NCBI RefSeq assembly: GCF_000761245.1
Contig: NZ_AWOR01000062.1
Span: 1 to 37,857, forward strand
Direction of reading: 5' to 3'
Length of the DNA: 37,857 nt
Origin: Comamonas testosteroni
GTDB taxonomy: Bacteria; Pseudomonadota; Gammaproteobacteria; Burkholderiales; Burkholderiaceae_C
Made by a program: the position numbers and the translations under genes
Shown here: piece after piece, positions 15,834 through 26,926 of the stretch
Numbering within the stretch: position 1 is the stretch's first letter
Layout of the letters: each line of letters begins with the position of its first letter
The notes under the pieces: generated by a model
Told to the model about the DNA's origin: nothing
Database searches by the model: none
Seen by the model: only the letters and a program-made list of their open reading frames with translations

Positions 15834-16202
15834 GAAGAATCCTTGGCTGAAATGAAAAATTGCCGTTAGTGAAACAGCCTGTCAATGAGTAAGAAAGATT
15901 GTGCGCCACACCGCGCAGCCATGCGTGCGTGGGCCTAATCGATGGATGGCCAGAGCCTGCAAACCCTCAAAGCCCCTGGGTGCAGGCAGACAATTCAGGG
16001 CAATCAGGTTTTTCAATTGAGGCACACTCGCGCCGCACCAAAGCTGCGGGTGGCAAATGTTGTCACTCGGCGACAACCCTCAGGTCTTGTCAAAGACGTT
16101 TTGCGCATGACAGTATCAACCCCTATCTAACGACGGGGGTTTTTACTTATAATCAGAGGCTTTGTAAAAAAGTCTTGCTTGGTCAGCGGTGCGAAAGAAA
16201 AC
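15834..16202. other. Divergent control region, lip operon and atp operon
   Basis: This stretch of 369 bases has no supportable gene. It must carry the promoter of the minus-strand lip operon and of the plus-strand atp operon. Visible elements are an inverted repeat GTTGTC-N7-GACAAC (16059-16077), an AACCCC/GGGGTT pair around 16111-16142, and a perfect TATAAT at 16148-16153. Confidence 0.6.
16148..16153 (+). promoter_or_regulatory. Consensus -10 box for atp operon
   Basis: A perfect TATAAT lies 49 bases before the atpI start. No good -35 is found at 16-18 bases upstream; a GGGGG-TTTTT tract is there instead. The promoter may therefore depend on an activator or on the extended upstream sequence. 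Confidence 0.5.
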
Positions 16203-16679
16203 ATGACAAACATGCCCGCTGATTTCCAGGATGAGGACGAAGTCGAAGACTTCAAGCCCCTGACTGCACAAGAAGCCTCTGCATGGCGTTCGCGCTTTCC
16301 GCAGGTTTCGGTCTGGCGCATCGTCATGGTTCAGACGCTGGTAGGCGTTATCGTGGCTTTGCTGTCGTGGTTGATCACGGGGCGTGCAGCCGTAGGCTGG
16401 TCGGCAGCGTATGGAGCGCTGGCGGTCGTGTTGCCCGCGGCGCTGTTTGCAAGAGGCGTGGTTCGTCAGCGGCCGGGAGGTGCCGGTGGCGCCATGGCAG
16501 GGATTTTCGGTTGGGAGCTGGTGAAGCTGGTGCTGTGCATTGCCATGTTGGCGGCTGCACCCAAGCTGGTTCCTGACCTGAGCTGGCTGGCGCTGCTGGT
16601 TGGCTTGATTGTTGTGATGAAAACGTATTGGGTTGCGCTTCTGGTGCGATCCAGTGTCCAAAAACCGATTGATATTTGA
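16203..16679 (+). CDS. atpI: ATP synthase protein I
   Basis: AtpI (158 residues) is a small membrane protein that assists assembly of the c-ring. Four hydrophobic helices are visible after a charged N-terminus: VMVQTLVGVIVALLSWLI, the VGWSAAYGALAVVLPAALF region, WELVKLVLCIAMLAA and LALLVGLIVVMKTYWVAL. I placed the start at ATG 16203, after an AAAGAAA stretch; longer in-frame extensions add no hydrophobic or conserved residues. It leads the atp operon, 13 bases before atpB. Confidence 0.88.
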   Translation: MTNMPADFQDEDEVEDFKPLTAQEASAWRSRFPQVSVWRIVMVQTLVGVIVALLSWLITGRAAVGWSAAYGALAVVLPAALFARGVVRQRPGGAGGAMAGIFGWELVKLVLCIAMLAAAPKLVPDLSWLALLVGLIVVMKTYWVALLVRSSVQKPIDI

Positions 16680-16689
16680 GAGAAGTTGA

Positions 16690-17556
<867 letters not shown>

Positions 17557-17586
17557 AATCCTTTATTTCACTCAACCTTCCTTTAA

Positions 17587-17853
<267 letters not shown>

Positions 17854-17888
17854 GCTCCGTTCAACGCCCTAAATAGAAAGGTGTTGCC

Positions 17889-18359
17889 GTGAGTATTAAC
17901 GCGACCCTGTTCGTTCAGCTTGGTGTTTTCCTGGTTCTGGCGCTGTTCACGATGAAGTTCGTGTGGCCCCCGATCGCGAAGGCACTGGATGAGCGAGCCC
18001 AGAAAATCGCCGATGGCCTCGCTGCTGCCGACAAGGCCAAGACCGAACTGACCGCTGTCAACAAGCGCGTCGAGCAGGAATTGGCCCAGACGCGCAACGA
18101 AACAGCTTCGCGGCTTGCGGACGCCGAACGCCGCGCCCAGGCCATCATTGAAGAAGCCAAGGCTCGCGCGACAGAAGAAGGCAACAAGATTGTTGCTGCT
18201 GCCCGCGCCGAAGCTGACCAGCAAGCCATTGCTGCCCGTGAAGCCCTGCGTGAGCAAGTGGCAACGCTGGCCGTCAAGGGTGCCGAGCAGATCCTGAAGA
18301 AGGAAGTCAATGCCGGTATCCACGCTGATCTGCTGAACCGCCTGAAGACAGAGCTGTAA
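17889..18359 (+). CDS. atpF: ATP synthase Fo subunit b
   Basis: Subunit b (156 residues) is the peripheral stalk. It has one N-terminal membrane helix (about residues 7-25) followed by a long charged, alanine-rich coiled coil that binds the delta subunit. The start is GTG 17889, preceded by an AGAAAGG site. The length equals that of E. coli subunit b. atpH begins 12 bases after the stop. Confidence 0.96.
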   Translation: MSINATLFVQLGVFLVLALFTMKFVWPPIAKALDERAQKIADGLAAADKAKTELTAVNKRVEQELAQTRNETASRLADAERRAQAIIEEAKARATEEGNKIVAAARAEADQQAIAAREALREQVATLAVKGAEQILKKEVNAGIHADLLNRLKTEL

Positions 18360-18371
18360 GGAAAGCAAAAA

Positions 18372-18911
18372 ATGGCAGAACTCGCCACCATTGCCCGCCC
18401 TTACGCTGAAGCATTGTTCAAAGCCTGCGCCGATCAAGGCGCGGATTTGAACAGCACTGTCGCTTGGGTGGAGGAATTGGCGGCGATTGCCGCCAACCCG
18501 CAATTGCGCCAACTGGCCGGCAACCCCAATGTGAGCGGCGCGCAAGTGTTCGATCTCATCACGGGTGTGGCCAAGTCGGCATTGCCCGAGTCCGCACGCA
18601 ACTTCCTGCATGTGGTCCTCGAAAACGGCCGTCTGGACGTGCTGCCTGAAGTGGCAGCCCAGTTCCGCAGCCTCGTGAACAGCAAGAGCGGCTCTTCGGA
18701 TGCCGTGGTGTACAGCGCTTTCCCGATTGAGGATGCAGCGCTGGCCGAGCTTGGCGCCACGCTGCAAAAGCGCTTTGGCCGCAAGCTGAATCTCACCGTG
18801 AAGCTCGATGAATCGCTGATCGGTGGCGTTCGCGTCGTGGTGGGCGACGAGGTGCTGGACACCTCCGTCAAGGCCCGTCTGGAACAAATGAAAGCGGCCC
18901 TCACCGCGTAA
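18372..18911 (+). CDS. atpH: ATP synthase F1 subunit delta
   Basis: Delta (179 residues) connects the top of the F1 head to the peripheral stalk. The N-terminal helical domain begins [12 protein letters not shown], and the C-terminal motif is [25 protein letters not shown] in parts, both standard. The position between atpF and atpA confirms the call. Confidence 0.96.
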   Translation: MAELATIARPYAEALFKACADQGADLNSTVAWVEELAAIAANPQLRQLAGNPNVSGAQVFDLITGVAKSALPESARNFLHVVLENGRLDVLPEVAAQFRSLVNSKSGSSDAVVYSAFPIEDAALAELGATLQKRFGRKLNLTVKLDESLIGGVRVVVGDEVLDTSVKARLEQMKAALTA

Positions 18912-18956
18912 TGCGCTTGAGGTCTCGGCTAACACACAAGAAAGAAGGAAAGAGTC

Positions 18957-20516
18957 ATGCAACTCAATCCCGCAGAAATTTCTGAACTGATCAAGAGCCG
19001 CATCGAAGGGCTGGCTGCTAGCACTGACGTCCGTAACCAAGGCACCGTGGTGTCGGTGACTGACGGTATCGTGCGCGTGCACGGCCTGTCGGACGTGATG
19101 GCTGGCGAAATGCTGGAATTCCCCGCAGGCGCCGACGGTCAACCCACTTACGGTCTGGCTCTGAACCTGGAGCGCGACTCCGTGGGCGCCGTGATTCTGG
19201 GTGCTTACGAGCACATCGCAGAAGGCAACACCGTCAAGTGCACCGGCCGTATCCTGGAAGTGCCCGTGGGCCCCGAGCTGGTCGGCCGCGTGGTGAACGC
19301 CCTGGGTCAGCCTATCGACGGCAAGGGCCCCATCAACGCCAAGATGACGGACGTGATCGAGAAGGTCGCTCCTGGCGTGATCGCACGTCAATCCGTGGAT
19401 CAGCCCCTGCAAACCGGTATCAAGTCCATCGACTCCATGGTTCCCGTGGGCCGTGGTCAGCGTGAACTGATCATTGGTGACCGTCAGACTGGTAAGACGG
19501 CTGTCGCTATCGACGCCATCATCAACCAGAAGGGCCAGGGCGTTATCTGCGTGTACGTTGCTATTGGTCAGAAGGCTTCTTCGATCAAGAACGTGGTGCG
19601 CGCGCTGGAACAAGCTGGCGCGATGGAATACACCATCGTCGTGGCTGCTACCGCCTCCGAATCCGCTGCCATGCAGTACGTGTCGGCCTACTCCGGCTGC
19701 ACGATGGGCGAGTACTTCCGCGACCGCGGCGAAGACGCTCTGATCGTTTATGACGATCTGTCCAAGCAAGCTGTGGCCTACCGTCAAGTTTCGCTGCTGC
19801 TGCGCCGTCCTCCCGGACGTGAAGCCTTCCCCGGCGACGTGTTCTATCTCCACAGCCGTCTGCTGGAGCGTGCCGCTCGTGTGAACGCCGACTACGTCGA
19901 AGCATTCACCAAGGGTGAAGTCAAGGGCAAGACCGGTTCTCTGACCGCTCTGCCTATCATCGAAACACAGGCTGGCGACGTGTCCGCCTTCGTTCCCACG
20001 AACGTGATTTCGATTACTGACGGCCAGATCTTCCTGGAAACCAGCCTGTTCAACGCTGGCGTGCGCCCCGCTATCAACGCCGGTATTTCGGTGTCCCGCG
20101 TGGGTGGTGCTGCTCAGACCAAGGTTGTGAAGGGCCTGTCCGGCGGTATCCGTACCGACCTGGCTCAGTACCGTGAACTGGCTGCCTTCGCGCAGTTCGC
20201 CTCCGACCTGGACGATGCAACCCGCAAGCAGCTGGACCGCGGTGCCCGCGTGACCGAACTGCTCAAGCAGGCTCAGTACTCGCCCCTGTCGACCGCTCTG
20301 ATGGCTTCTTCGCTGTTCGCAGTGAACAAGGGCTTCATGGACGACATCGAAGTCAAGCAAGTGCTGCCTTTCGAATCTGGTCTGCACCAGTTCCTGAAGA
20401 CCAGCCACGGCGCTTTGCTCGACCGTCTGAACGAAAAGCGTGCTTTCGACAAGGAAGGCAAGGACGAAGCTGAACTGACTGCAGCCATTACTGCATTCAA
20501 GAAGTCCTTCGCTTAA
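18957..20516 (+). CDS. atpA: ATP synthase F1 subunit alpha
   Basis: Alpha (519 residues; E. coli 513) carries the non-catalytic nucleotide sites of the F1 head. The Walker A motif GDRQTGKT is at 174-181. The family signature of the C-terminal part ([17 protein letters not shown]) is present. It is full length and in the normal order, followed 18 bases later by atpG. Confidence 0.98.
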   Translation: MQLNPAEISELIKSRIEGLAASTDVRNQGTVVSVTDGIVRVHGLSDVMAGEMLEFPAGADGQPTYGLALNLERDSVGAVILGAYEHIAEGNTVKCTGRILEVPVGPELVGRVVNALGQPIDGKGPINAKMTDVIEKVAPGVIARQSVDQPLQTGIKSIDSMVPVGRGQRELIIGDRQTGKTAVAIDAIINQKGQGVICVYVAIGQKASSIKNVVRALEQAGAMEYTIVVAATASESAAMQYVSAYSGCTMGEYFRDRGEDALIVYDDLSKQAVAYRQVSLLLRRPPGREAFPGDVFYLHSRLLERAARVNADYVEAFTKGEVKGKTGSLTALPIIETQAGDVSAFVPTNVISITDGQIFLETSLFNAGVRPAINAGISVSRVGGAAQTKVVKGLSGGIRTDLAQYRELAAFAQFASDLDDATRKQLDRGARVTELLKQAQYSPLSTALMASSLFAVNKGFMDDIEVKQVLPFESGLHQFLKTSHGALLDRLNEKRAFDKEGKDEAELTAAITAFKKSFA

Positions 20517-20534
20517 TACCGGCGAGGAGTCATC

Positions 20535-21401
20535 ATGGCAGCAGGTAAGGAAATACGCGGCAAGATCAAATCGGTGGAAAACACCAAGAAGATCACCAAA
20601 GCCATGGAAATGGTGGCTGCATCCAAAATGCGCAAGGCGCAGGACCGGATGCTGGCTGCCCGTCCATATAGCGAAAAAATCCGCAACATTGCAGCCCATC
20701 TTGGCGAAGCTAACCCTGAATATGTGCATCCGTTCATGCAAGTGAACGATGCCAAGAAGGTCGGCGTCATCGTGGTGACGACCGACAAGGGTTTGTGCGG
20801 CGGCATGAACACCAACGTGTTGCGTGTCGTCACCAACAAGTTGCGCGAACTGCAGGATGCGGGTGTTGCGACAGATGCAGTGGCCATTGGCGGCAAGGGA
20901 CTGGGTTTCCTGAACCGTGTCGGTGCCAAGGTGGTCTCTCACGCTACAGGCTTGGGCGACACGCCTCACCTCGACAAGCTCATCGGGCCTGTCAAGGTGT
21001 TGCTGGACCAATATGCTGAAGGCAAGCTGAGCTCGGTGTACCTGGCGTACACCAAGTTCATCAACACCATGAAGCAGGAGTCGGTGGTGGAGCAACTGCT
21101 CCCCCTGTCGTCCGAAAAATTGCAAGCCGAGAAGACGGGTGCATCCTGGGAATACATCTACGAACCTGACGCTCAGAGCGTCATCGACGAACTGCTGGTT
21201 CGTTACGTGGAGTCCCTCGTGTACCAGGCAGTTGCGGAAAACATGGCGTCCGAGCAATCGGCGCGCATGGTGGCCATGAAGGCCGCTACCGACAACGCCG
21301 GCAACGTCATCAGCGAGTTGAAGCTGGTCTACAACAAGACGCGTCAGGCAGCGATTACGACCGAGTTGTCGGAAATCGTGGCAGGCGCAGCCGCTGTGTA
21401 A
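20535..21401 (+). CDS. atpG: ATP synthase F1 subunit gamma
   Basis: Gamma (288 residues) is the central rotor shaft. The N-terminal helix has [20 protein letters not shown] and the C-terminal helix ends with [20 protein letters not shown], which are the two family anchors. The ATG has a GAGGAG site. atpD follows after 34 bases. Confidence 0.97.
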   Translation: MAAGKEIRGKIKSVENTKKITKAMEMVAASKMRKAQDRMLAARPYSEKIRNIAAHLGEANPEYVHPFMQVNDAKKVGVIVVTTDKGLCGGMNTNVLRVVTNKLRELQDAGVATDAVAIGGKGLGFLNRVGAKVVSHATGLGDTPHLDKLIGPVKVLLDQYAEGKLSSVYLAYTKFINTMKQESVVEQLLPLSSEKLQAEKTGASWEYIYEPDAQSVIDELLVRYVESLVYQAVAENMASEQSARMVAMKAATDNAGNVISELKLVYNKTRQAAITTELSEIVAGAAAV

Positions 21402-21411
21402 ACGGCTTTAA

Positions 21412-22845
<1,434 letters not shown>

Positions 22846-22852
22846 CTGGCTT

Positions 22853-22956
22853 GCACCCCCTGAGCGGCTTGCGCCGCTTCCCCCTCTCTTTCAGGAGGGG
22901 GACGACGCCCTCGCTGCGGGGCGGCCCTTGCTCGGCGTCTCTGGCTTGGGGTGTGC
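22853..22956. repeat. Structured repeat inserted between atpD and atpC
   Basis: A 104-base element is bounded by GCACCCCC at the left and GGGGTGTGC at the right. It contains three nested hairpins: GCGGC-TTGC-GCCGC, CCCCCTC-N7-GAGGGGG and a GACG...CGTC arm enclosing a GC-rich core. From memory, closely similar sequences are scattered between genes in Comamonadaceae genomes. There is no T-run at the end, so it need not stop transcription. Confidence 0.65.
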
Positions 22957-22995
22957 TTGTTTTAGGACCAGTTTTTACCTTTTCTAGGAGCAAAG

Positions 22996-23412
22996 ATGAA
23001 CACTATTCACGTTGATGTGGTCAGTGCCGAAGAGTCCATCTTCTCCGGTGAAGCGCGCTTTGTCGCCTTGCCCGGCGAAGCGGGCGAGCTGGGCATTTAT
23101 CCCCGCCACACACCGCTGATCACCCGCATCAAGCCGGGTTCGGTGCGCATCGAAATGCCTGATGGCAGCGAAGAGTTCGTCTTCGTGGCCGGTGGCATTT
23201 TGGAAGTGCAACCCAACTGCGTGACCGTGCTGTCCGACACCGCCATCCGCGGCAAGGATCTGGACGATGAAAAGGCGCAAAAGGCCAAGGCTGCCGCCGA
23301 GGAAGCCCTGAAGAACGCCAAGGGCGAATTGGACATTGCCCGTGCACAGTCCGAGCTGGCCGTCATGGCGGCTCAGGTTGCCGCTCTGCGCAAGTACCGC
23401 CAAAAGCGTTGA
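22996..23412 (+). CDS. atpC: ATP synthase F1 subunit epsilon
   Basis: Epsilon (138 residues) sits at the foot of the rotor and inhibits ATP hydrolysis. The N-terminal beta-sandwich ([36 protein letters not shown]) and the C-terminal helical hairpin rich in Ala, Lys and Glu are both present. The ATG follows CTAGGAG. It is the last gene of the operon and is separated from atpD by the repeat at 22853-22956. Confidence 0.97.
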   Translation: MNTIHVDVVSAEESIFSGEARFVALPGEAGELGIYPRHTPLITRIKPGSVRIEMPDGSEEFVFVAGGILEVQPNCVTVLSDTAIRGKDLDDEKAQKAKAAAEEALKNAKGELDIARAQSELAVMAAQVAALRKYRQKR

Positions 23413-23445
23413 TGTCTGGTGCCCTGGAGCACCTGTATCAGCCAA

Positions 23446-23475
23446 GAAAAGCCACCGCATGCGGTGGCTTTTTCA
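23446..23475 (+). terminator. Terminator of atp operon
   Basis: AAAAGCCACCGC-AT-GCGGTGGCTTTTT forms a strong stem with a T-tract about 35 bases after the atpC stop. Confidence 0.92.
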
Positions 23476-23565
23476 TGCCGGCTCAGTACTGAGTTTCAGG
23501 CGCATTGCGCCCGATACCTCGGAGACAAGGCCCGAAGCACTCCATATGTCGGAGTGCTGCAGGGC

Positions 23566-23835
23566 TTAGCCGTTGCAGGCAGCCTGATAGCCGTAGACCA
23601 CCGAGTTGTCCTTGGGGTCCACATGGCGCGATTTGCGTACCACGGCCTTGCTGGGGTCTTCGCAGAGAGCGCGAATCTGGGCTTCGCACTTCTTGGGGTC
23701 ATCTTCCTTGAGCTTGCAGCTCAGTGCGTAGTCGTATTCAGCCGGTGCTTCGGCGCCTCTGGGGCTGATGGAGGAGCAGGCGCTCAGTGCCAGGGCAGCG
23801 CTGATAACGGCCAGAGAGAACAGGGATTTCTGCAT
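23566..23835 (-). CDS. Small cysteine-containing lipoprotein, unknown
   Basis: An 89-residue protein with a clear lipoprotein signal peptide; the lipobox ALSAC gives lipidated Cys20. The mature part of about 70 residues has four more cysteines (40, 50, 58 and 87), compatible with two disulfides, and is rich in charged residues (LKEDDPKKCEAQ). I do not recognise the family. The ATG is preceded by AAGAAAG. A hairpin (GCACTCC-N7-GGAGTGC, about 23537-23557) lies just beyond the stop but lacks a T-run. Confidence 0.72.
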   Translation of the reverse strand: MQKSLFSLAVISAALALSACSSISPRGAEAPAEYDYALSCKLKEDDPKKCEAQIRALCEDPSKAVVRKSRHVDPKDNSVVYGYQAACNG

Positions 23836-23976
23836 GCTTGAGTGCTTTCTTAAGAAAATACGGCTGCCCCAAAACTAACACAGCCATGCAGTGAAAAAGG
23901 TTTTTTCTGGACGGGATCCGCCTGCTTTTTGCATCGCCGGGCCCGTTCACGGTGTCAAAAACAACAGAGGACGGAG

Positions 23977-24651
23977 ATGCGCTACAGAGGTACCTTGACG
24001 CAATGGAATGACGAGCGTGGCTTTGGCTGGATAGAGGCCGATGGCGGAGGCGAGCGCCTGTTTGTCCATATCAGTGCTTTTGAGCCGCGCCCGCCCGCAG
24101 AGCAGCGTCCTCAGCCCGGTCTGCGTCTGGAGTTTGCCGTCGGCATGGAGCAGGGCAGAAAGCGCGCGCTTCAGGTTGCATGGCGCGCTGGCGGCTCAGT
24201 GCCTCAGGCCCGCTCCTCTTCGGTGCGGCGCAACAGCCCGTCTGCAGGGCGCTTGCAGTCCTCGCGTACGCAGCCTCAGGGCTGGCATGCCTCCAGCGGC
24301 TTCAGCTATGGGGTGTTGCTGGTCTGGCTGCTGCTGATGCTGGCCGCCGCCGTCATCTGGGGCGTACCGCGCATCCTCTGGCTGGTCTATGCGGGCCTGA
24401 GCATGCTGACCTTCATGGCCTACTGGCAGGACAAATGGGCCGCCCAGAAGGGGCAGTGGCGCACGCCGGAAAAAACGCTGCAGACGATGGCGCTGGCCGG
24501 AGGCTGGCCCGGTGCCCTGCTGGCCCAGCAGTGGCTGCGCCACAAAAGCAGCAAGACCAGCTTTCAGCTGCAGTTCTGGCTCATGGTCCTGATCAATGTG
24601 GCGGCCGCGCTCTGGCTGTGTTCGCCGTATGGGCGACATGTGCTGGCCTGA
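23977..24651 (+). CDS. Cold-shock domain / DUF1294 membrane fusion protein
   Basis: A 224-residue protein that joins an N-terminal cold-shock-like OB domain (residues 1-68; RGTLTQWNDERGFGWIEAD, LFVHISAFE) to a C-terminal DUF1294 membrane domain. A basic Ser/Arg/Gln-rich linker (about 70-103) lies between them. DUF1294 shows as helices around VLLVWLLLMLAAAVIWGV and LWLVYAGLSMLTFMAYW, then ALAGGWPGALLAQQWLRHK, with a final hydrophobic helix. The fusion is known in proteobacteria. It presumably tethers a nucleic-acid-binding domain to the inner membrane, but the function is unknown. The ATG at 23977 follows GGACGGAG. Confidence 0.85.
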   Translation: MRYRGTLTQWNDERGFGWIEADGGGERLFVHISAFEPRPPAEQRPQPGLRLEFAVGMEQGRKRALQVAWRAGGSVPQARSSSVRRNSPSAGRLQSSRTQPQGWHASSGFSYGVLLVWLLLMLAAAVIWGVPRILWLVYAGLSMLTFMAYWQDKWAAQKGQWRTPEKTLQTMALAGGWPGALLAQQWLRHKSSKTSFQLQFWLMVLINVAAALWLCSPYGRHVLA

Positions 24652-24695
24652 GGCTTGTGGGTTCTGCAGCCGGCGGATGCGGCTGCAGAACCGGA

Positions 24696-25235
24696 TCAGC
24701 GGCTGCGGCCCGGCAGATGCCTTTGGACCACGGGCGTATCGGGCAGGTTTCGCTGCGTGTTGGCCGCGGATTTGCGCGGGAAATGCGCCTGCAGTTGCCG
24801 GTTGACGCGCTCCAATGCCGATACCAGGCCCACGCTGAAATGCCCGCCCTGGAAGGCGGACTGCATATCGCTGATCAACGTTTGCCATTGCTCGGCGCTC
24901 ATGGTGCGGTCCAGGGCGCGGTCGGCCACAATTTCTATGGCGTGGTCGGCCAGCAGCAGGTAGATGAGGGCGCCGTTATTGTGCTCCGTGTCCCAGACAT
25001 GGAGTTTGGCGAACTGCGAGAGCGCACGCTGGCGGGCCGTGGCATCGCGCCAGATATAGCTCCAGGGCAGGCCGGCCTCGACGCAGATGCGGACTTGGCC
25101 GGTGTGGCCCAGCTCGCTTTTGGCAATCAGCAGTTCCAGCTCCTTGAGCGTGGCAGGCGGCAAGGCCTTGCGCAGATGCTGTTCGGCCCAGCGGTGTCGC
25201 ACCAGGCGTGCCAGACGTTGGAAGATATTGCTCAT
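24696..25235 (-). CDS. TPM domain protein, second copy without signal peptide
   Basis: A 179-residue protein related to the TPM (Psb32/MOLO-1-type) domain. The core has ELELLIAKSELGHTGQVRI, followed by SQFAKLHVWDTEHNNGALIYLLLADHAIEIVADRAL, cited here only in outline. It lacks a signal peptide and a glycine-rich tail. Its ATG begins one base after the stop of the upstream TPM gene, so translation is likely coupled. It ends a lemA-TPM-TPM operon; the family's biochemical role is uncertain. Confidence 0.85.
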   Translation of the reverse strand: MSNIFQRLARLVRHRWAEQHLRKALPPATLKELELLIAKSELGHTGQVRICVEAGLPWSYIWRDATARQRALSQFAKLHVWDTEHNNGALIYLLLADHAIEIVADRALDRTMSAEQWQTLISDMQSAFQGGHFSVGLVSALERVNRQLQAHFPRKSAANTQRNLPDTPVVQRHLPGRSR

Positions 25236-25236
25236 T

Positions 25237-26169
25237 TCACCAATCCCCCGAGGCGCCACCGCCACCAAAGCTGCCGCCGCCACCGGAGCTGAACCCGCCC
25301 CCCGAGCTGAAGCCGCCTCCACTGCCGCTGCTCCAGCCGCCGCCCCCGCCGGTGCTGATATATGGCCCGCCCCCGCCCCGCGAGAGATTGGAGAGCAGGG
25401 TGAAGATCAGGCCCAGAAATCCTGCCACGCCCGCAATCAACAGGCTGGTGGTGACCACATAGGCGGCCACCCCGGCAATGCCGCCAATGAGCAGCGAACC
25501 CAGCACGCGGCCAAAGATGGCGCGGGCGATGGCAATCCCGATCGGAAAACCGAAGAACAGCAGAGGCAGCAGAAAGTCCAGCTGGTCGGCCCAGGACTTG
25601 CCGGACTTGCGCGGCTGGGACAGCGGTGCGGGCAGTTTCTCGCCATGAATCAGCAGGCTCATCTGCTCGATGGCGGCAGACAGTCCACCCGCATAGTCGT
25701 CGGCGCGAAAGCGCGGCTTCATGGCTGCGTCGATGATGCGTGCAGCCTGGATGTCGGGAATGGCGCCTTCCAGCTTGCGCGCCACTTCGATGCGCATGCG
25801 CCTGTCGTTCTTGGCCACGATGATGAGAGAGCCGTCGCCTATGTCCTTGCGTCCCAGCTTCCAGCTGCTGGCCACACGCCAGGCATAGGCGGCGATATCT
25901 TCCGGGGCCGTGGTGGCAACCATGAGGACAGCGACCTGGGCGCCGGTCTCATCCTCCAGCTTCTTGAGCTGCTCGCTCAGCGATTGCAGATCGCCGGTGC
26001 TCAGCGTGTCGGTCTGGTCGATGACGCGTGCAGTGAGCTCCGGCACAGGCTGCAGTTGCGTGCCTGCAGCACCTTGCGCCCAGGCTGGCAGTGCAGCAAG
26101 CAGTGCCAGCCATGCAAAAACAATAGCTGCAAGCGCTTTATGGATAAGAGCTTGAGGTATGTGGGGCAT
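25237..26169 (-). CDS. TPM domain membrane protein with glycine-rich C-terminus
   Basis: A 310-residue protein. It has an N-terminal signal peptide (about 1-31, ending ALPAWAQ), a periplasmic TPM domain (about 40-160, with QSLSEQLKKLEDETGAQVAV and the EVARKLEGAIPD region), two or three membrane helices (about 180-250) and a Gly/Ser-rich tail (about 260-310). It matches the YgcG-type layout of TPM proteins, usually paired with LemA, as here. I chose ATG 26169; a TTG at 26193 is possible. Part of the signal peptide coding region (26123-26160) coincides with a palindromic repeat. Confidence 0.87.
   Translation of the reverse strand: MPHIPQALIHKALAAIVFAWLALLAALPAWAQGAAGTQLQPVPELTARVIDQTDTLSTGDLQSLSEQLKKLEDETGAQVAVLMVATTAPEDIAAYAWRVASSWKLGRKDIGDGSLIIVAKNDRRMRIEVARKLEGAIPDIQAARIIDAAMKPRFRADDYAGGLSAAIEQMSLLIHGEKLPAPLSQPRKSGKSWADQLDFLLPLLFFGFPIGIAIARAIFGRVLGSLLIGGIAGVAAYVVTTSLLIAGVAGFLGLIFTLLSNLSRGGGGPYISTGGGGGWSSGSGGGFSSGGGFSSGGGGSFGGGGASGDW
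26123..26160. repeat. Palindromic repeat inside a signal-peptide coding region
   Basis: ATAGCTGC is followed by the hairpin CAAGCGCTT-TATGGAT-AAGAGCTTG (one mismatch) and GAGG. It begins like the element at 29237 and resembles a repeat I associate with intergenic regions of Comamonadaceae. Here it lies inside codons of the N-terminal signal peptide of the TPM protein. Confidence 0.55.
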
Positions 26170-26193
26170 GGTTTTTGAAGCGGAAGCCTGCAA

Positions 26194-26811
26194 TTACTTG
26201 TTGCCAGCAGGCGCTGCGGGCGTTGAGAAGTCGACGGCCGGTGGCAGCGATATCTGGGCTTCGTTTTGCACCGTGAAGTTGGGCTTGACCTTGTAGCTGA
26301 ATACCTTGGCCGTGATATTGGTGGGGAAGCTGCGCGCCAGCACGTTGTAGGCCTGTACGGTGCCTATGTATTCGTTGCGCGCCACGGTGATGCGATTTTC
26401 CGTGCCCTCCAGCGTCACGCGCAGATCGCGGAACGCTTGGTTGGCCTTGAGTTCGGGATATCTTTCCGCGACCACCATCAAGCGCGAGAGTGCGCTGGAA
26501 ATCTCGCCCTGTGCCTGCTGGAACTTGTTGAAGGCTTCGGGGTTGTTGATCAGCTCGGGAGTGGCCTGAATCGAGGTGGCCTTGGCGCGTGCTTCGATCA
26601 CCTTGGTCAACGTCTCCTGCTCGAAGTTGGCCTCACCCTTGACTGTGGCGACTATGTTCGGAATCAGGTCCGACCGGCGCTGGTACTGATTCAGCACCTC
26701 GCTCCAGGCGGCCTTGGATTTTTCATCCAGGCGCTGAAAGTCGTTATAGCCGCAGCCCGTGAGGGAGAGCATGGAGGCCGCAGTTGCGATTGCCAGAAGC
26801 CAGCGTTTCAT
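26194..26811 (-). CDS. lemA: LemA family lipoprotein
   Basis: A 205-residue LemA protein. The lipobox LSLTGC gives lipidated Cys20, so it is probably anchored to a membrane facing the periplasm. The domain is a helical bundle with the family segments VLNQYQRRSDLIPNIVATVKG and AYNVLARSFPTNI. The ATG at 26811 has a GGAAA site; a second ATG four codons upstream is possible. It leads an operon with two TPM genes, a widely conserved association whose function is not settled. Confidence 0.92.
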   Translation of the reverse strand: MKRWLLAIATAASMLSLTGCGYNDFQRLDEKSKAAWSEVLNQYQRRSDLIPNIVATVKGEANFEQETLTKVIEARAKATSIQATPELINNPEAFNKFQQAQGEISSALSRLMVVAERYPELKANQAFRDLRVTLEGTENRITVARNEYIGTVQAYNVLARSFPTNITAKVFSYKVKPNFTVQNEAQISLPPAVDFSTPAAPAGNK

Positions 26812-26926
26812 GGGTGTTTCCATTCACGAAATTGAGACGGAAACCATAGCATAAGGGCTTAGCCGGGAAGTGTGCGCGCGGGGCTTGTCGTCCTGTCCGC
26901 TGCCGAGCGGCGCTAGCATTGCAATC

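Noticed and set aside
25237..25390. Gly/Ser-rich coding stretch read as a DNA repeat array or CRISPR
   Set aside because: The repetition follows codons for the glycine-rich tail of the TPM protein, with no regular repeat-spacer length.
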